Of a DNA stretch of 64,000 bases, positions 33,698 to 42,622 are shown piece after piece. Numbering within the stretch: position 1 is the stretch's first letter; each line of letters begins with the position of its first letter. The DNA is from Candidatus Aminicenantota bacterium. Lineage in GTDB: Bacteria; Acidobacteriota; Aminicenantia; Aminicenantales; Aminicenantaceae. The DNA lies in assembly GCA_011772495.1 (NCBI GenBank), contig WVZL01000006.1:62001-126000 (forward strand). Reading direction: 5' to 3'. The position numbers and the translations under genes were made by a program. The notes under the pieces are model-generated. The model did no database searches and was not told the DNA's origin. It saw nothing but the letters and a program-made list of their open reading frames with translations.

Positions 33698-36258
33698 CAC
33701 TTACCTCTATATATCTTTACTGGGCGCATTTGGAGCGGGAAAGAATCCGAGTCTGACCCTGAAGACAGACGAAACGCCGAAAAATCAGCTTTTTCATTCA
33801 GGAGGAAGCTGGCGACAATGAATCCTATCGGGATAGACTCTGAAATCTTGGCCACACCCTTGATTCTTTTTGAACCTGACCCGACTTCTATGAGTTCTCC
33901 CTCGCTCAATTTTAGTTTTTCTGCGTCCTCAGGATTGATTCTGATCCATCTGGAATCCCTGATGATTCTCATCCCTTTTATTTCTTGACTCAGACTCACA
34001 CTGCGGTAATAGTCCAAGCTGTAATCAAAAAGCAGGTGAAAAGGGATTTCCTTTCTAACCTTGGTCGAGGGGAGTTTGTATTCCAAGGGAATGAATTTGC
34101 CCTTCTCTTCCTTCTCCTCTTGAATAAACACTTCAATACCTTTTTCAGACAGAGAATCAGAAACAGCAGCCAAACCAGGAACACTTTTCTTCATTTCCTT
34201 GAGGATTTGAGAAGGTTTCTTGTGAGCAAAACCTTGGTATCCCATGCGCTGAGCGAGCTGAGAAACTATCCACCAATCAGGCCTGGCCTCCCCTAAGGGT
34301 TCAATGACTCGGTTAAGCTTCTGGATTCTTCCTTCTAGGTTGACGTAGGTTCCTTCTGTTTCAGCAAAAGTCGTACTCGGAAGAACAGCATCAGCCAACT
34401 TCATGTTCTCGCTCATGTAGCTATCCTGGATAACGAGGAATCCAGGTTTGTTTTTTTCTAAAGAAGGAAAGGGTCCGGCTAAATAGAGAGCCTTGATACT
34501 CTTCTTTTTGATAGCCTGACTGACCTGATTGAAGTTCAAGCCCGCCTTGAAAGAGCGCCTAATCTCCAACTCTCCTCTTGTGTTGTTCTCAAGGCTGAGA
34601 GGACAGACTTGGGCTTTGGTCAAAAGAGACAAATTCCAGAGAGCGGTCAGGTTGTCTTTGGCACTGGGATGTTGGGTTAAACCGAGGCCGAAGAGAAAAA
34701 CCGCAGGTCCGTTCTCCAACATGATACGAGAAGTTGTTTTGAGATCTTCTTCTGAAATTCCAGTGATCTCCGAACACTTGGTCATATCCATCTTAGCGAG
34801 AGATTTCTTGAAAGATTCAAAACCTTTAATTTTTGATGCGTCCTTCGGTTGCTCTTCATCAAGAAGCATTCTAGAAAGAGAATTAAGAAAATAAGAATCT
34901 GTTCCTGGCTTGATTCTAATCCATTGAGAAGAGTGCCGGTTCAGACAAACCTCTCGAGGATCAACGATAACGAGTTTAGCCCCTTTTTTGACTGCCTCAA
35001 TGACTGACAGCCCCAACACGGGATGAGAGAGTGTGAGATCAGCGCCTAGGAGAAGAATGATCTTGGCCTGAGAGATATCTTTAACCTTGAAGTTCAATCT
35101 GGGCGAAAGCCCTTTCTCTTGAGTCCAATCCAAATAACAGGCTAAAGGAGAATATCTTGCTGGGTTGTCTATATTTTTTGTTTTCAATCCTTGTTGCGCA
35201 AATTTCTGGATTAGATAGTTCTCTTCGTTCGTCGCTTGAGGGGAAGAAATGACGGCCATCTCATGGCCTTTATATTTTTTAAGTTTTCGGGCCACGAAAT
35301 CTAAAGCCACTCCCCAATCGACCTCTTCAAGTTCACCCTTCTTTTTGATTAAAGGCTTGATTATTCTTTGTGGGCTGTAGACAAGATCCTTCACAGTAAA
35401 ACGGCCCTTAACACAAGCCTGACCTTGATTGGCTGCTCCATTGGCAGAGGGAACCGAACGCAAGATTCTGCCTCTTTTGGTTTCCACATCCAGCTCACAA
35501 CCAAGGCTGCATAAAGGGCAGATGGTTTTCACAGTTTTGTCAGGAAGCCCTTCTGGCCTTATGGCCCTTTCCGCTAAGGAGCCCGTTGGGCAAACATCGA
35601 CGCAGGCTCCGCAGAACTGGCAACCAGAGTCAAGAAGAGTTCGGTCCAGAACCGTGCTGACAACTGCCTCGGTTCCTCTGTAGATAAAGGTAACAGTCGA
35701 AGCTCCTCTCACTTCATGGCAGATCCTCACACATCTCCCGCAGAGTATGCAGAGGTTGTAATTGCGGTCGAAAAAAGGATCATCTTTCCGAATCTCAAAA
35801 TTACGGTAAAGAGACGGTAAGCTCATTTCCTTAATGTCCAAGGCTTCCACAACATCCTGAAGCTCACAACGACCGTTGTTAGAGCACAGCACGCAGCCAG
35901 TGGTTTCCCCGACTTTGCGGATAGTGGATTTGTAGTCATCGCATTGATCTTTCTCGCTGCAGATCAGACAAGCATTAGGGTGTTCAGAAAGGATTAACTC
36001 CAGAATCTGTTTACGCAATTTCTGGATTTTTGGAGTCTTTGTCCGGACCTCCATTCCATCCTCAACATAAGTTCCGCAGGAGGGAGGATAGCCTCTTCTT
36101 CCTTTGATTTCGACAATACACAATCGGCAGCCGCTGAAAGGCGCGAGGCGTGAATGATCACAGAGAGAAGGAATAAAAACATCATTTTCTCGGGCAACTT
36201 CTAGTAATGTTTTCTTGCCCTCGACTTCAATCTCTCTATTATCGATAGTGATTTTCAT
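33697..36258 (-). CDS. NuoG/formate-dehydrogenase-alpha-like iron-sulfur molybdopterin-fold subunit
   Basis: An 853-residue protein. It contains an N-terminal 2Fe-2S domain (C..SGCRLC..C), a His-Cys3 4Fe-4S motif (HPNACLICSEKDQC), an additional TTGCVLCSNNGRCELQ segment, two ferredoxin-type 4Fe-4S clusters (CILCGRCVRIC, CQFCGACVDVC), a 4Fe-4S motif CPLCSLGC and a molybdopterin-type C-terminal fold. The formate-dehydrogenase Cys/Sec position aligns with Ser in NIDNPARYSPLA, so formate oxidation is unlikely; a NuoG-like electron conduit fits better. ATG 36258 overlaps the nuoF stop (ATGA). The molybdopterin site may be empty. Confidence 0.82.
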   Translation of the reverse strand: MKITIDNREIEVEGKKTLLEVARENDVFIPSLCDHSRLAPFSGCRLCIVEIKGRRGYPPSCGTYVEDGMEVRTKTPKIQKLRKQILELILSEHPNACLICSEKDQCDDYKSTIRKVGETTGCVLCSNNGRCELQDVVEALDIKEMSLPSLYRNFEIRKDDPFFDRNYNLCILCGRCVRICHEVRGASTVTFIYRGTEAVVSTVLDRTLLDSGCQFCGACVDVCPTGSLAERAIRPEGLPDKTVKTICPLCSLGCELDVETKRGRILRSVPSANGAANQGQACVKGRFTVKDLVYSPQRIIKPLIKKKGELEEVDWGVALDFVARKLKKYKGHEMAVISSPQATNEENYLIQKFAQQGLKTKNIDNPARYSPLACYLDWTQEKGLSPRLNFKVKDISQAKIILLLGADLTLSHPVLGLSVIEAVKKGAKLVIVDPREVCLNRHSSQWIRIKPGTDSYFLNSLSRMLLDEEQPKDASKIKGFESFKKSLAKMDMTKCSEITGISEEDLKTTSRIMLENGPAVFLFGLGLTQHPSAKDNLTALWNLSLLTKAQVCPLSLENNTRGELEIRRSFKAGLNFNQVSQAIKKKSIKALYLAGPFPSLEKNKPGFLVIQDSYMSENMKLADAVLPSTTFAETEGTYVNLEGRIQKLNRVIEPLGEARPDWWIVSQLAQRMGYQGFAHKKPSQILKEMKKSVPGLAAVSDSLSEKGIEVFIQEEKEEKGKFIPLEYKLPSTKVRKEIPFHLLFDYSLDYYRSVSLSQEIKGMRIIRDSRWIRINPEDAEKLKLSEGELIEVGSGSKRIKGVAKISESIPIGFIVASFLLNEKADFSAFRLSSGSDSDSFPLQMRPVKIYRGK

Positions 36259-38171
36259 TTTTTTTCTCGCGCCGATGAGGTCTTTTTTAGTAACCATTCC
36301 TTTTTCTTTCCAGTGACTTTGGAAACAGCCAAGACTTTGGGAGGACAGACATCAAAGCAAGCTCCGCACTTGATACACAACTCTTGGTCAATAACATGAA
36401 CCTTTTTCCTCTCTCCGCTTATGGCTTCAGTCGGACAGTTTTTTAAGCACAAAAGACACCCGACGCACTTCTCGGGTTCTATGTAGTAAGCAATCAATTC
36501 CTTGCATACATAAGCTGGGCAAATCTTTCTTTCGATATGGGCTTCGTATTCATCTCGAAAATAATTGATGGTGGTCAGCACTGGATTGGGAGCAGTTCCG
36601 CCCAATCCGCAGAGAGATCCTGTCTTGACTGTGTTGGACAATTCTTTCAGTTTTTCGATATCTCCTTTTTCCCCTTTACCCTTGGTGATACGGGTCAAAA
36701 CATCGACAATCTGTTTTGTCCCTACCCGGCAAGGAACACACTTCCCACAGGATTCTTCTTGAGTAAATTCGAGAAAATACTTGGCTACATCAACCATACA
36801 TGTATTCTCATCCATGACGATCATTCCACCCGAGCCCATCATGGAGCCAACTTCGGTCAGCCTCTCAAAATCAATCGGCAGATCCAACATACTGGCAGGG
36901 ATGCACCCTCCAGAAGGGCCACCTGTTTGAACGGCTTTGAATTTCTTGTTATCTTTGATGCCTCCACCAATTTCATAGATAATTTCTTTAAGCGTCATCC
37001 CCATGGGAACTTCGACCAAACCCGTGTTGTTGATCTTTCCCACCAGAGAAAATATCTTGGTTCCCTTACTCTTCTCGGTTCCTATGCTGGAGAACCAGTC
37101 AGCTCCGTTCTTGATGATATAAGGAACATTGGCCCATGTTTCCACATTATTAATATTCGTAGGCTTGCCCCAAAGGCCCTCTTGAGCTGGATAAGGTGGC
37201 CTTTGCCTGGGGAAAGCCCGCCTTCCTTCGATAGAAGCCATGAGAGCGGATTCTTCGCCGGAGACAAAGGCTCCTGCTCCCTGGACGACATAAATTTTAA
37301 AATGGAACTCAGACCCAAGAATTGAATCTCCCAACAAGCCGTAGGCTCTGGCCTGCTGTAAGGCAATGGTTATGTTTTTTACAGCCAGAGGATATTCTCT
37401 CCGCACATAGATGTATCCTTCTGAGGCACCAATGGCATAGGCTCCGATGACCATGCCCTCTATCACGCTGTGGGGATTTCCCTCAAGAAGGCTTCGGTCC
37501 ATGTAGGCACCCGGGTCACCTTCATCAGCATTGCAGATGATATACTTCCCGTCAGAAGAGACTTCACGGCAGACTTCCCACTTTTTCCCGGCTAGAAATC
37601 CTGCCCCTCCTCTTCCTCTCAAACCAGATTTCTTGATTTCCTCGATAACCTTCTCTGAGGTCATATCGAAAAGGACTTTAGAGATAGCTTGATAGCCTCC
37701 CAGGGCGATATAGTCTTTGATATCCGTGGGATCTAAAAACCCATTGTTCTCGAAGACGATGCGTTCCTGCTTTTTATAAAACGGAACTTCCTTCTCTAGA
37801 ATAATTTTTTCCTTTGTTTTTGGATCTGCATAAAGAAGCCTGGGTATGATTTTTTTATTAACGATTGTCTCTGAAATAATTTCCTTGACATCTTTCAGTT
37901 CTACCCTTTGGTAAAAAATCCCTTCAGGTTGAATGACAACGATCGGTCCCCTCTCACAGAAGCCGTGACAGCCTGTCGTCCTGACATCAACAGATTCTTG
38001 AAGATTCTCGCTCTCTACTCCTTCCTCAAAGCTTCGGGCAACTTTTAAGCAGCCGTAGGCATGACATCCTGTTCCTCCACAAATAGTGATGCAGGTCTTC
38101 TCAGTTTCTCGGTCTTTTAGAATCTTGGCTCTGATTTCTTCAAACTTTTCTAGAGAAACCACTTTTTTCAT
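36255..38171 (-). CDS. nuoF: NuoF/HydB-type NADH-oxidising flavoprotein subunit
   Basis: A 638-residue NADH dehydrogenase subunit of the HydB/HndC kind. The N-terminal thioredoxin-like 2Fe-2S domain has CGGTGCHAYGC and TTGCHGFCERGP. NADH/FMN motifs follow: GLRGRGGAGFLAGKKW, CNADEGDPGAYMDRSLLEG and GAGAFVSGEESALMASIEG. A 4Fe-4S site is at ESCGKCVPCRVGTKQ, and two C-terminal ferredoxin clusters are CVGCLLCLKNCP and CIKCGACFDVCP. The extra N- and C-terminal domains are those of soluble, bifurcation-type enzymes rather than respiratory complex I. ATG 38171 overlaps the nuoE stop. Confidence 0.93.
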   Translation of the reverse strand: MKKVVSLEKFEEIRAKILKDRETEKTCITICGGTGCHAYGCLKVARSFEEGVESENLQESVDVRTTGCHGFCERGPIVVIQPEGIFYQRVELKDVKEIISETIVNKKIIPRLLYADPKTKEKIILEKEVPFYKKQERIVFENNGFLDPTDIKDYIALGGYQAISKVLFDMTSEKVIEEIKKSGLRGRGGAGFLAGKKWEVCREVSSDGKYIICNADEGDPGAYMDRSLLEGNPHSVIEGMVIGAYAIGASEGYIYVRREYPLAVKNITIALQQARAYGLLGDSILGSEFHFKIYVVQGAGAFVSGEESALMASIEGRRAFPRQRPPYPAQEGLWGKPTNINNVETWANVPYIIKNGADWFSSIGTEKSKGTKIFSLVGKINNTGLVEVPMGMTLKEIIYEIGGGIKDNKKFKAVQTGGPSGGCIPASMLDLPIDFERLTEVGSMMGSGGMIVMDENTCMVDVAKYFLEFTQEESCGKCVPCRVGTKQIVDVLTRITKGKGEKGDIEKLKELSNTVKTGSLCGLGGTAPNPVLTTINYFRDEYEAHIERKICPAYVCKELIAYYIEPEKCVGCLLCLKNCPTEAISGERKKVHVIDQELCIKCGACFDVCPPKVLAVSKVTGKKKEWLLKKTSSAREKK

Positions 38172-38644
38172 GATTTAGATTTATTCTCTTTCGCCGGTTT
38201 ATATTTTTCGATGAGTTTATCAACTTTACTTATTTTCATTTGTCCATGGTATTCGCCGTCAACTACGACAATAGGCCCTAAAGCACAGGCCCCAACGCAA
38301 TTCACTGTTTCCAGAGTGAATAACTTGTCTTTGGTTGTCTCCGTCACCTCAATATCAAATTTTCTTTCTAACTCATCGACAATCCTCGGGGCGCCTCGAA
38401 CATGGCAAGCTGTTCCTGTGCAAACAGTAACCAGGTGTTTACCTCTGGGTTCAAGACTAAAACCTTTGTAAAAAGTCAGGACGCCATAGATTTCGCTTTC
38501 AGAAATCTTGAGGTGCCTGGCAATGTAAGAAATGGTTTGAGGGGGAATATAAGCATATCGGGCCTGAACATGATGAAGAATATGGATCAGGTTCCTCTGA
38601 TCATGGTCAAATTCTTCGAGTATCTTTTCGATCTCAGCGCTCAA
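38168..38644 (-). CDS. nuoE: NuoE/HndA-type 2Fe-2S thioredoxin-like subunit
   Basis: A 158-residue partner of NuoF. Cluster ligands are C75 and C80 (VCTGTACHV) and C116 and C120 (NCVGACALGP). The helical N-terminal bundle includes YIPPQTISYIARHLKISESE and IYGVLTFYKGF. The start is TTG 38644, overlapping the TGA of ald (TTGA); no in-frame ATG exists near the expected N-terminus, so initiation probably relies on coupling to ald translation. Confidence 0.92.
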   Translation of the reverse strand: MSAEIEKILEEFDHDQRNLIHILHHVQARYAYIPPQTISYIARHLKISESEIYGVLTFYKGFSLEPRGKHLVTVCTGTACHVRGAPRIVDELERKFDIEVTETTKDKLFTLETVNCVGACALGPIVVVDGEYHGQMKISKVDKLIEKYKPAKENKSKS

Positions 38645-39765
38645 CTTTCTCTCTTCCCTTGGAATAATTTCTTATAAGCAAGCCCGAATCGTTCGGCAAT
38701 ATTCTTTTTGGTTAAAGAACCATTATAGGCATAGACTCCTCTCGCTAGGGAAGAATCGCCTTTCAACGCCTGATCAACCCCCAGCTCTCCCATTTGAAGC
38801 AGATAAGGAGTAACCACATTAGAGAGGACTTTAGTCGATGTTCGGCTCACAGCAGAAGTAATGTTGGGGACACAGTAGTGGGTAATCCCTTCTTCAACAA
38901 AGACAGGGTGCTCTAGGGTTGTTAATCGACTTGTTTCGACACACCCTCCTTGGTCAATGGCCAGGTCTATGATTAAAGAGCCTTTTTTCATAGATATGAC
39001 CATATCTTTGGTGATCATCACCGGAGCCCTCTCCCCAGGCTTTAGCACAGCCCCAATCAGGATGTCGGCAACTTTGGTCATTCTTTCCAGGTTGTATTTG
39101 CTGGCTATGAGAGTAATGACCTTCCCTGAGGTCACCTCTTCCAATTCTCTCAGCTTTTCCATATTGCTGCCTAAAGCAATGGTATGAGCTCCAGCTCCGA
39201 GCATGGCTCTCACAGCGCTCTTCGCAAGGACACCGCTGCCGATGACAACCGCTGTGGCAGGGGGCACACTCACCACGCCACCGATGATCACTCCGCTACC
39301 CCCCTGGCTGGTCTGGAGATAGTGACCGGATATGACCAGACACATCTGGCCGGCGATTTCACTTAAACTTTCGATAAAAGGGAGGTCTTCATTCTGGTCT
39401 TGGATTATTTCATAGCCAATAATGATGACGTTTTTTTCAAGGAGCTCTTCGATCAAGGTCTTCTTGGCGATAGCTAGATGATGAAAACCGAACAGAACCT
39501 GGTCTTTCTTGACCATTCCGCATTCTTCTTGGTTAAGAGGAGAAATGTTCAAAACAACGTCGGAACGACCAAAAACCTCTTCCTTAGTGAAAACAATATT
39601 GGCTCCTTGATTTGCATATTCCTCGTTGGTATAGCCTGCTTTCAAGCCTGCACCTGCCTGAAAATAAACTGTGTTGCCTTTTTCCACTAGAAAAGATACG
39701 CTGCTCGGAGTTAATCCTGCTCTGTTTTCAATCTTATTGCTTTCATTAAGGACACCAACATTCAT
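38641..39765 (-). CDS. ald: Alanine dehydrogenase
   Basis: A 374-residue NAD-dependent enzyme that oxidises alanine to pyruvate and ammonia. Family marks are the N-terminal ESNKIENRAGLTPSSV, the Rossmann segment VVIGSGVLAKSAVRAMLGAG, and the C-terminal DLAIDQGGCVETSRLTTLEH followed by GITHYCVPNITSAVSRTST. It heads the redox operon: the nuoE start overlaps its stop. GAGG precedes ATG 39765. A TATAAT-like box on the minus strand (39795-39790) lies about 25 bases upstream, without a good -35. Confidence 0.92.
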   Translation of the reverse strand: MNVGVLNESNKIENRAGLTPSSVSFLVEKGNTVYFQAGAGLKAGYTNEEYANQGANIVFTKEEVFGRSDVVLNISPLNQEECGMVKKDQVLFGFHHLAIAKKTLIEELLEKNVIIIGYEIIQDQNEDLPFIESLSEIAGQMCLVISGHYLQTSQGGSGVIIGGVVSVPPATAVVIGSGVLAKSAVRAMLGAGAHTIALGSNMEKLRELEEVTSGKVITLIASKYNLERMTKVADILIGAVLKPGERAPVMITKDMVISMKKGSLIIDLAIDQGGCVETSRLTTLEHPVFVEEGITHYCVPNITSAVSRTSTKVLSNVVTPYLLQMGELGVDQALKGDSSLARGVYAYNGSLTKKNIAERFGLAYKKLFQGKRES

Positions 39766-39855
39766 CCCAATTTCCTCTTTTTTGAACGAATTATAATAAC
39801 AAATAATTTCATCATGGTAAACAAGGTGATGAAAAAAAATTAAAAATCATCATCT

Positions 39856-39936
39856 GGGATCAGGTCTTGACTTTCAACGTTCTGCTATCTGGACTAAATA
39901 TTTTCCTGAAAATGTTGAAAGTCAAGACCTGATCCC
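39856..39936. repeat. Perfect 23-bp inverted repeat (GGGATCAGGTCTTGAC family)
   Basis: The arms GGGATCAGGTCTTGAC...AAC (39856-39878) and its exact reverse complement (39914-39936) are separated by 35 bases between the ald start and the exchanger stop. A hairpin of this size lies upstream of ald and just beyond the exchanger gene's 3'-neighbour region. The sequence resembles REP-type palindromes and is different from the GGGGACGGTTCT family in this window. Confidence 0.85.
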
Positions 39937-39947
39937 TCTCCTTTTAT

Positions 39948-40925
39948 TCAGGTGAAGAGGGAGAGAGTCAGGAAAAGATAGACAACATAAAGTCCGAGAA
40001 GAATCAACCCTTTAACCTTTCCCAACCGGCACCCGATTCTCATAGCTATGAGCATGGTGGCCACCACGAGGATCATGTAGGGAAAAGTGAAATTGACGAC
40101 TTGTACTTCGACTTTTATGGGGTTGACCACAGAGGCCATTCCTATGATCCATAAAACATTGAGGATATCGGCCCCGATGATGTTTCCGACCGCAATCTCT
40201 CCTTCTCTCTTCAAAGCTGCAGTGATACAGGTGCTAATCTCCGGGAGAGAGGTTCCGATGGCGACCACGGTCAAAGCGATAATGACTTCTGAAATTCGGA
40301 AAAATATGGCAATGTTAACAGCAGCCCAGACGATCACCCGGCTGGTAATGATAACCCCTGCTATTCCTCCTAAAAAGAGGAGGAGAGGCTTTTTTAATTG
40401 GCTCTTTTTTAAGGATAAAGGAGGATTCTTATCCAGCCTCTGGTTGACCTGTTCCGTTCGAAAAATATTTGATCTATGGCTCCTGATCATAAAAACGAAA
40501 TAAGCCACCAGGATGATCAAGAAAACGAGTCCTTCTGCGCGGCCGACTTGACCATTTCTGGCCAAAAAATAGGCTAGGAAGTCAATAGACAGGAGAAAAA
40601 ATCCCACCGCCTTCAAAGCCCGGCAATTGATCAGGATGGCTGTGGGAGCAACAAATGCAGCCAGGGCCATGGCGATTCCATCGTCACAGATGACAGAACC
40701 AACAGCATTTCCTAGGGCAATCTCAGGGTGTCCAAGGTAAGCCGCTATGACCGAGACAAAAAACTCGGGCGCAGTCGTAGCCATGCCCACCAGCACTATC
40801 CCGACGATCATTTTGGGCACGTTCAACTCATCTGCAATACTGCAGGCTCCCTTTACAAACCAGTCCGCACACTTGAACAAGATGGCAAAAGAGATAAGCA
40901 AGACAGTAAAGTATAAATAAATCAT
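39948..40925 (-). CDS. Sodium/calcium exchanger family (CaCA) antiporter
   Basis: A 325-residue membrane protein with about 10 helices in two inverted halves. The alpha-repeat ion-site motifs are GMATTAPEFFVSVIAAYLGH with GNAVGSVICDDG in the first half, and AIGTSLPEISTCITAALK with GNIIGADILNV in the second. This matches the YrbG-type K+-independent Na+/Ca2+ exchangers. It starts 10 bases after the amidohydrolase stop and is transcribed with it. Confidence 0.92.
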   Translation of the reverse strand: MIYLYFTVLLISFAILFKCADWFVKGACSIADELNVPKMIVGIVLVGMATTAPEFFVSVIAAYLGHPEIALGNAVGSVICDDGIAMALAAFVAPTAILINCRALKAVGFFLLSIDFLAYFLARNGQVGRAEGLVFLIILVAYFVFMIRSHRSNIFRTEQVNQRLDKNPPLSLKKSQLKKPLLLFLGGIAGVIITSRVIVWAAVNIAIFFRISEVIIALTVVAIGTSLPEISTCITAALKREGEIAVGNIIGADILNVLWIIGMASVVNPIKVEVQVVNFTFPYMILVVATMLIAMRIGCRLGKVKGLILLGLYVVYLFLTLSLFT

Positions 40926-40934
40926 CGAAATCTT

Positions 40935-42620
40935 CTATCTTCGGTAGACGATTTTTCCATCCATAATCGTCATTTTAACTTTGGCCTTTTTGATATCCTC
41001 TGGAGGAATCTTGAAGATGTTCTGGTCGAGCACTACTAAATCTGCTACTTTCCCACTTTCTATTGAACCCTTTACCTCCTCTGAAAATTCGGTATAAGCA
41101 CCGTTCAGAGTATAGCCTTTGATAGCTTCCTCCAAAGAAATCTTTTCTTTTGGCATCCATCCCTGAGGATTTTTGCCGTCAGTAGTTTGACGGGTAACCG
41201 CTGCATAAATTCCAGCCAGAGGATCCAAAGGAGCTATATACCAATCCGAGCCGCAAGCTAAAAGCACTCCTTTCTCAAGCAGAGATTGAAAGGCGAAGGT
41301 GTACTGGCAACGCTTTTTCCCGATTTTCTTCTCTGCCCAGCGGCCATCATCTATCGCATGGTATGGCTGGACAGAAGCTATGATCTTCAGCTTTCCCATC
41401 CTTTCTATATCCTCGGGCAGGAGATGTTGCGCATGCTCGATTCGCCAACGTCTGTCCCACTCACCCTGCTGGGCCGCAACTTCCTCAAAAATGTCAAGGA
41501 TGATATGATTGGCCTTATCACCAATGGCATGAATAGCCACTTGGAGACCTGACTGGTCAGCCAGCATCAGCCTCTTCTTCATGATTCCCTCTGGATACAT
41601 GTGAGAATAAAGCAATCCGTATTTTTCCGAATCATCCGTATAAGGCTCAAAAAACAAGGCTGTAGACGACCCCAGGGAGCCATCCACAAACCCTTTCAAT
41701 CCTCCGATTTTCAAAAACTCGTTACCAAAGGGAGTTTTTGATTTAAGGCGGGCATAGGTTTCAACTTCAGTGATCGGGATATAGACAGACAGACGGGCGG
41801 TCAGATTATTCAACCTGTGAAGCTCCTGATAGACTTCAAAGCTGGACACAGAAGCCATATCATGGATAGAAGTCAATCCGACTTCAGCAGCGTTTTTTAA
41901 AGCCATTTCTGCTGCCTCTATCTTTTGCTGAAAGGACGGCTCAGGAACATGCTTCTGGACAAGTTCCATGGCTGCATCTCTAAGAATTCCAGTGGGCTCC
42001 CCTGTTGTGGCGTCCTTAAGGATTTCGCCGCCTTGGGGAGAAGGCGTCTCTTTGGCAATTCCTGCCATCTTCAAAGCCAAGCTGTTGGTAAGGACCATAT
42101 GTCCATCATACCGGTTGACGGAGACAGGATTATGAGGGGTGACCTCATCGATCCAATCTTTCCTCGGCAATTCAGGAGGAATGAATTGCTGGTGGTCCCA
42201 GTTGCCATCGAGAATCCAGGCGCCTTTCTCAAGCTCCTTAGCTTTATTTTGGATCCTCTCTATAAATTCCTCTTTTGATCTTGCCTCTCTCAAATTAATC
42301 CTGGGCAGGGAAAATCCGCCATCCAGGAAATGAGTATGACTGTCTATGAATCCCGGCAGAACCAGGTCTCCTTTTAAATCAATAATCTGTGTTTTTGCTC
42401 CTGCCAACTTTTTTATTTCGGAAGTCGATCCAACCTGCAGGATCCTTCCTCCTTCCAAAGCTACGGCCTCTGCCCAAGGTTGATCGGGATTCACCGTCCA
42501 AATATTTCCGTTCAGAAGAATCATATCCGATGCCTCACTCTTTTGTCGAGGGCAACCCAAAACCAGAAGAAAAGCGAGGATGAGCCAGAGAACGCTGGCT
42601 CCTTTCTGCTTTCCCTTCAT
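40935..42620 (-). CDS. YtcJ-like amidohydrolase, lipoprotein
   Basis: A 561-residue metal-dependent hydrolase. A lipoprotein signal (LAFLLVLGC, Cys at about 23) is followed by the composite beta-sandwich, the metal-binding GFIDSHTHFLDGG, QVAIHAIGDKAN, EHAQHLLPED and CGSDWYIAPLDP, and the closing IDGKIVYR-type strand. Members act on N-acyl or formamide-like substrates; the substrate here is unknown. ATG 42620 has no ribosome site. It overlaps (ATGA) the end of a repeat-encoded open frame that fills the upstream gap. Confidence 0.88.
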   Translation of the reverse strand: MKGKQKGASVLWLILAFLLVLGCPRQKSEASDMILLNGNIWTVNPDQPWAEAVALEGGRILQVGSTSEIKKLAGAKTQIIDLKGDLVLPGFIDSHTHFLDGGFSLPRINLREARSKEEFIERIQNKAKELEKGAWILDGNWDHQQFIPPELPRKDWIDEVTPHNPVSVNRYDGHMVLTNSLALKMAGIAKETPSPQGGEILKDATTGEPTGILRDAAMELVQKHVPEPSFQQKIEAAEMALKNAAEVGLTSIHDMASVSSFEVYQELHRLNNLTARLSVYIPITEVETYARLKSKTPFGNEFLKIGGLKGFVDGSLGSSTALFFEPYTDDSEKYGLLYSHMYPEGIMKKRLMLADQSGLQVAIHAIGDKANHIILDIFEEVAAQQGEWDRRWRIEHAQHLLPEDIERMGKLKIIASVQPYHAIDDGRWAEKKIGKKRCQYTFAFQSLLEKGVLLACGSDWYIAPLDPLAGIYAAVTRQTTDGKNPQGWMPKEKISLEEAIKGYTLNGAYTEFSEEVKGSIESGKVADLVVLDQNIFKIPPEDIKKAKVKMTIMDGKIVYRR

Positions 42621-42622
42621 AT

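Noticed and set aside
33697-36258. Formate dehydrogenase or iron-only hydrogenase
   Set aside because: The Cys/Sec position is Ser and no H-cluster cysteine motifs are present. NuoG-like is more suitable.
36537-37325. 262-codon open frame on the plus strand
   Set aside because: It is antisense to nuoF, which has full motif support; no ribosome site or homology-like pattern was seen.
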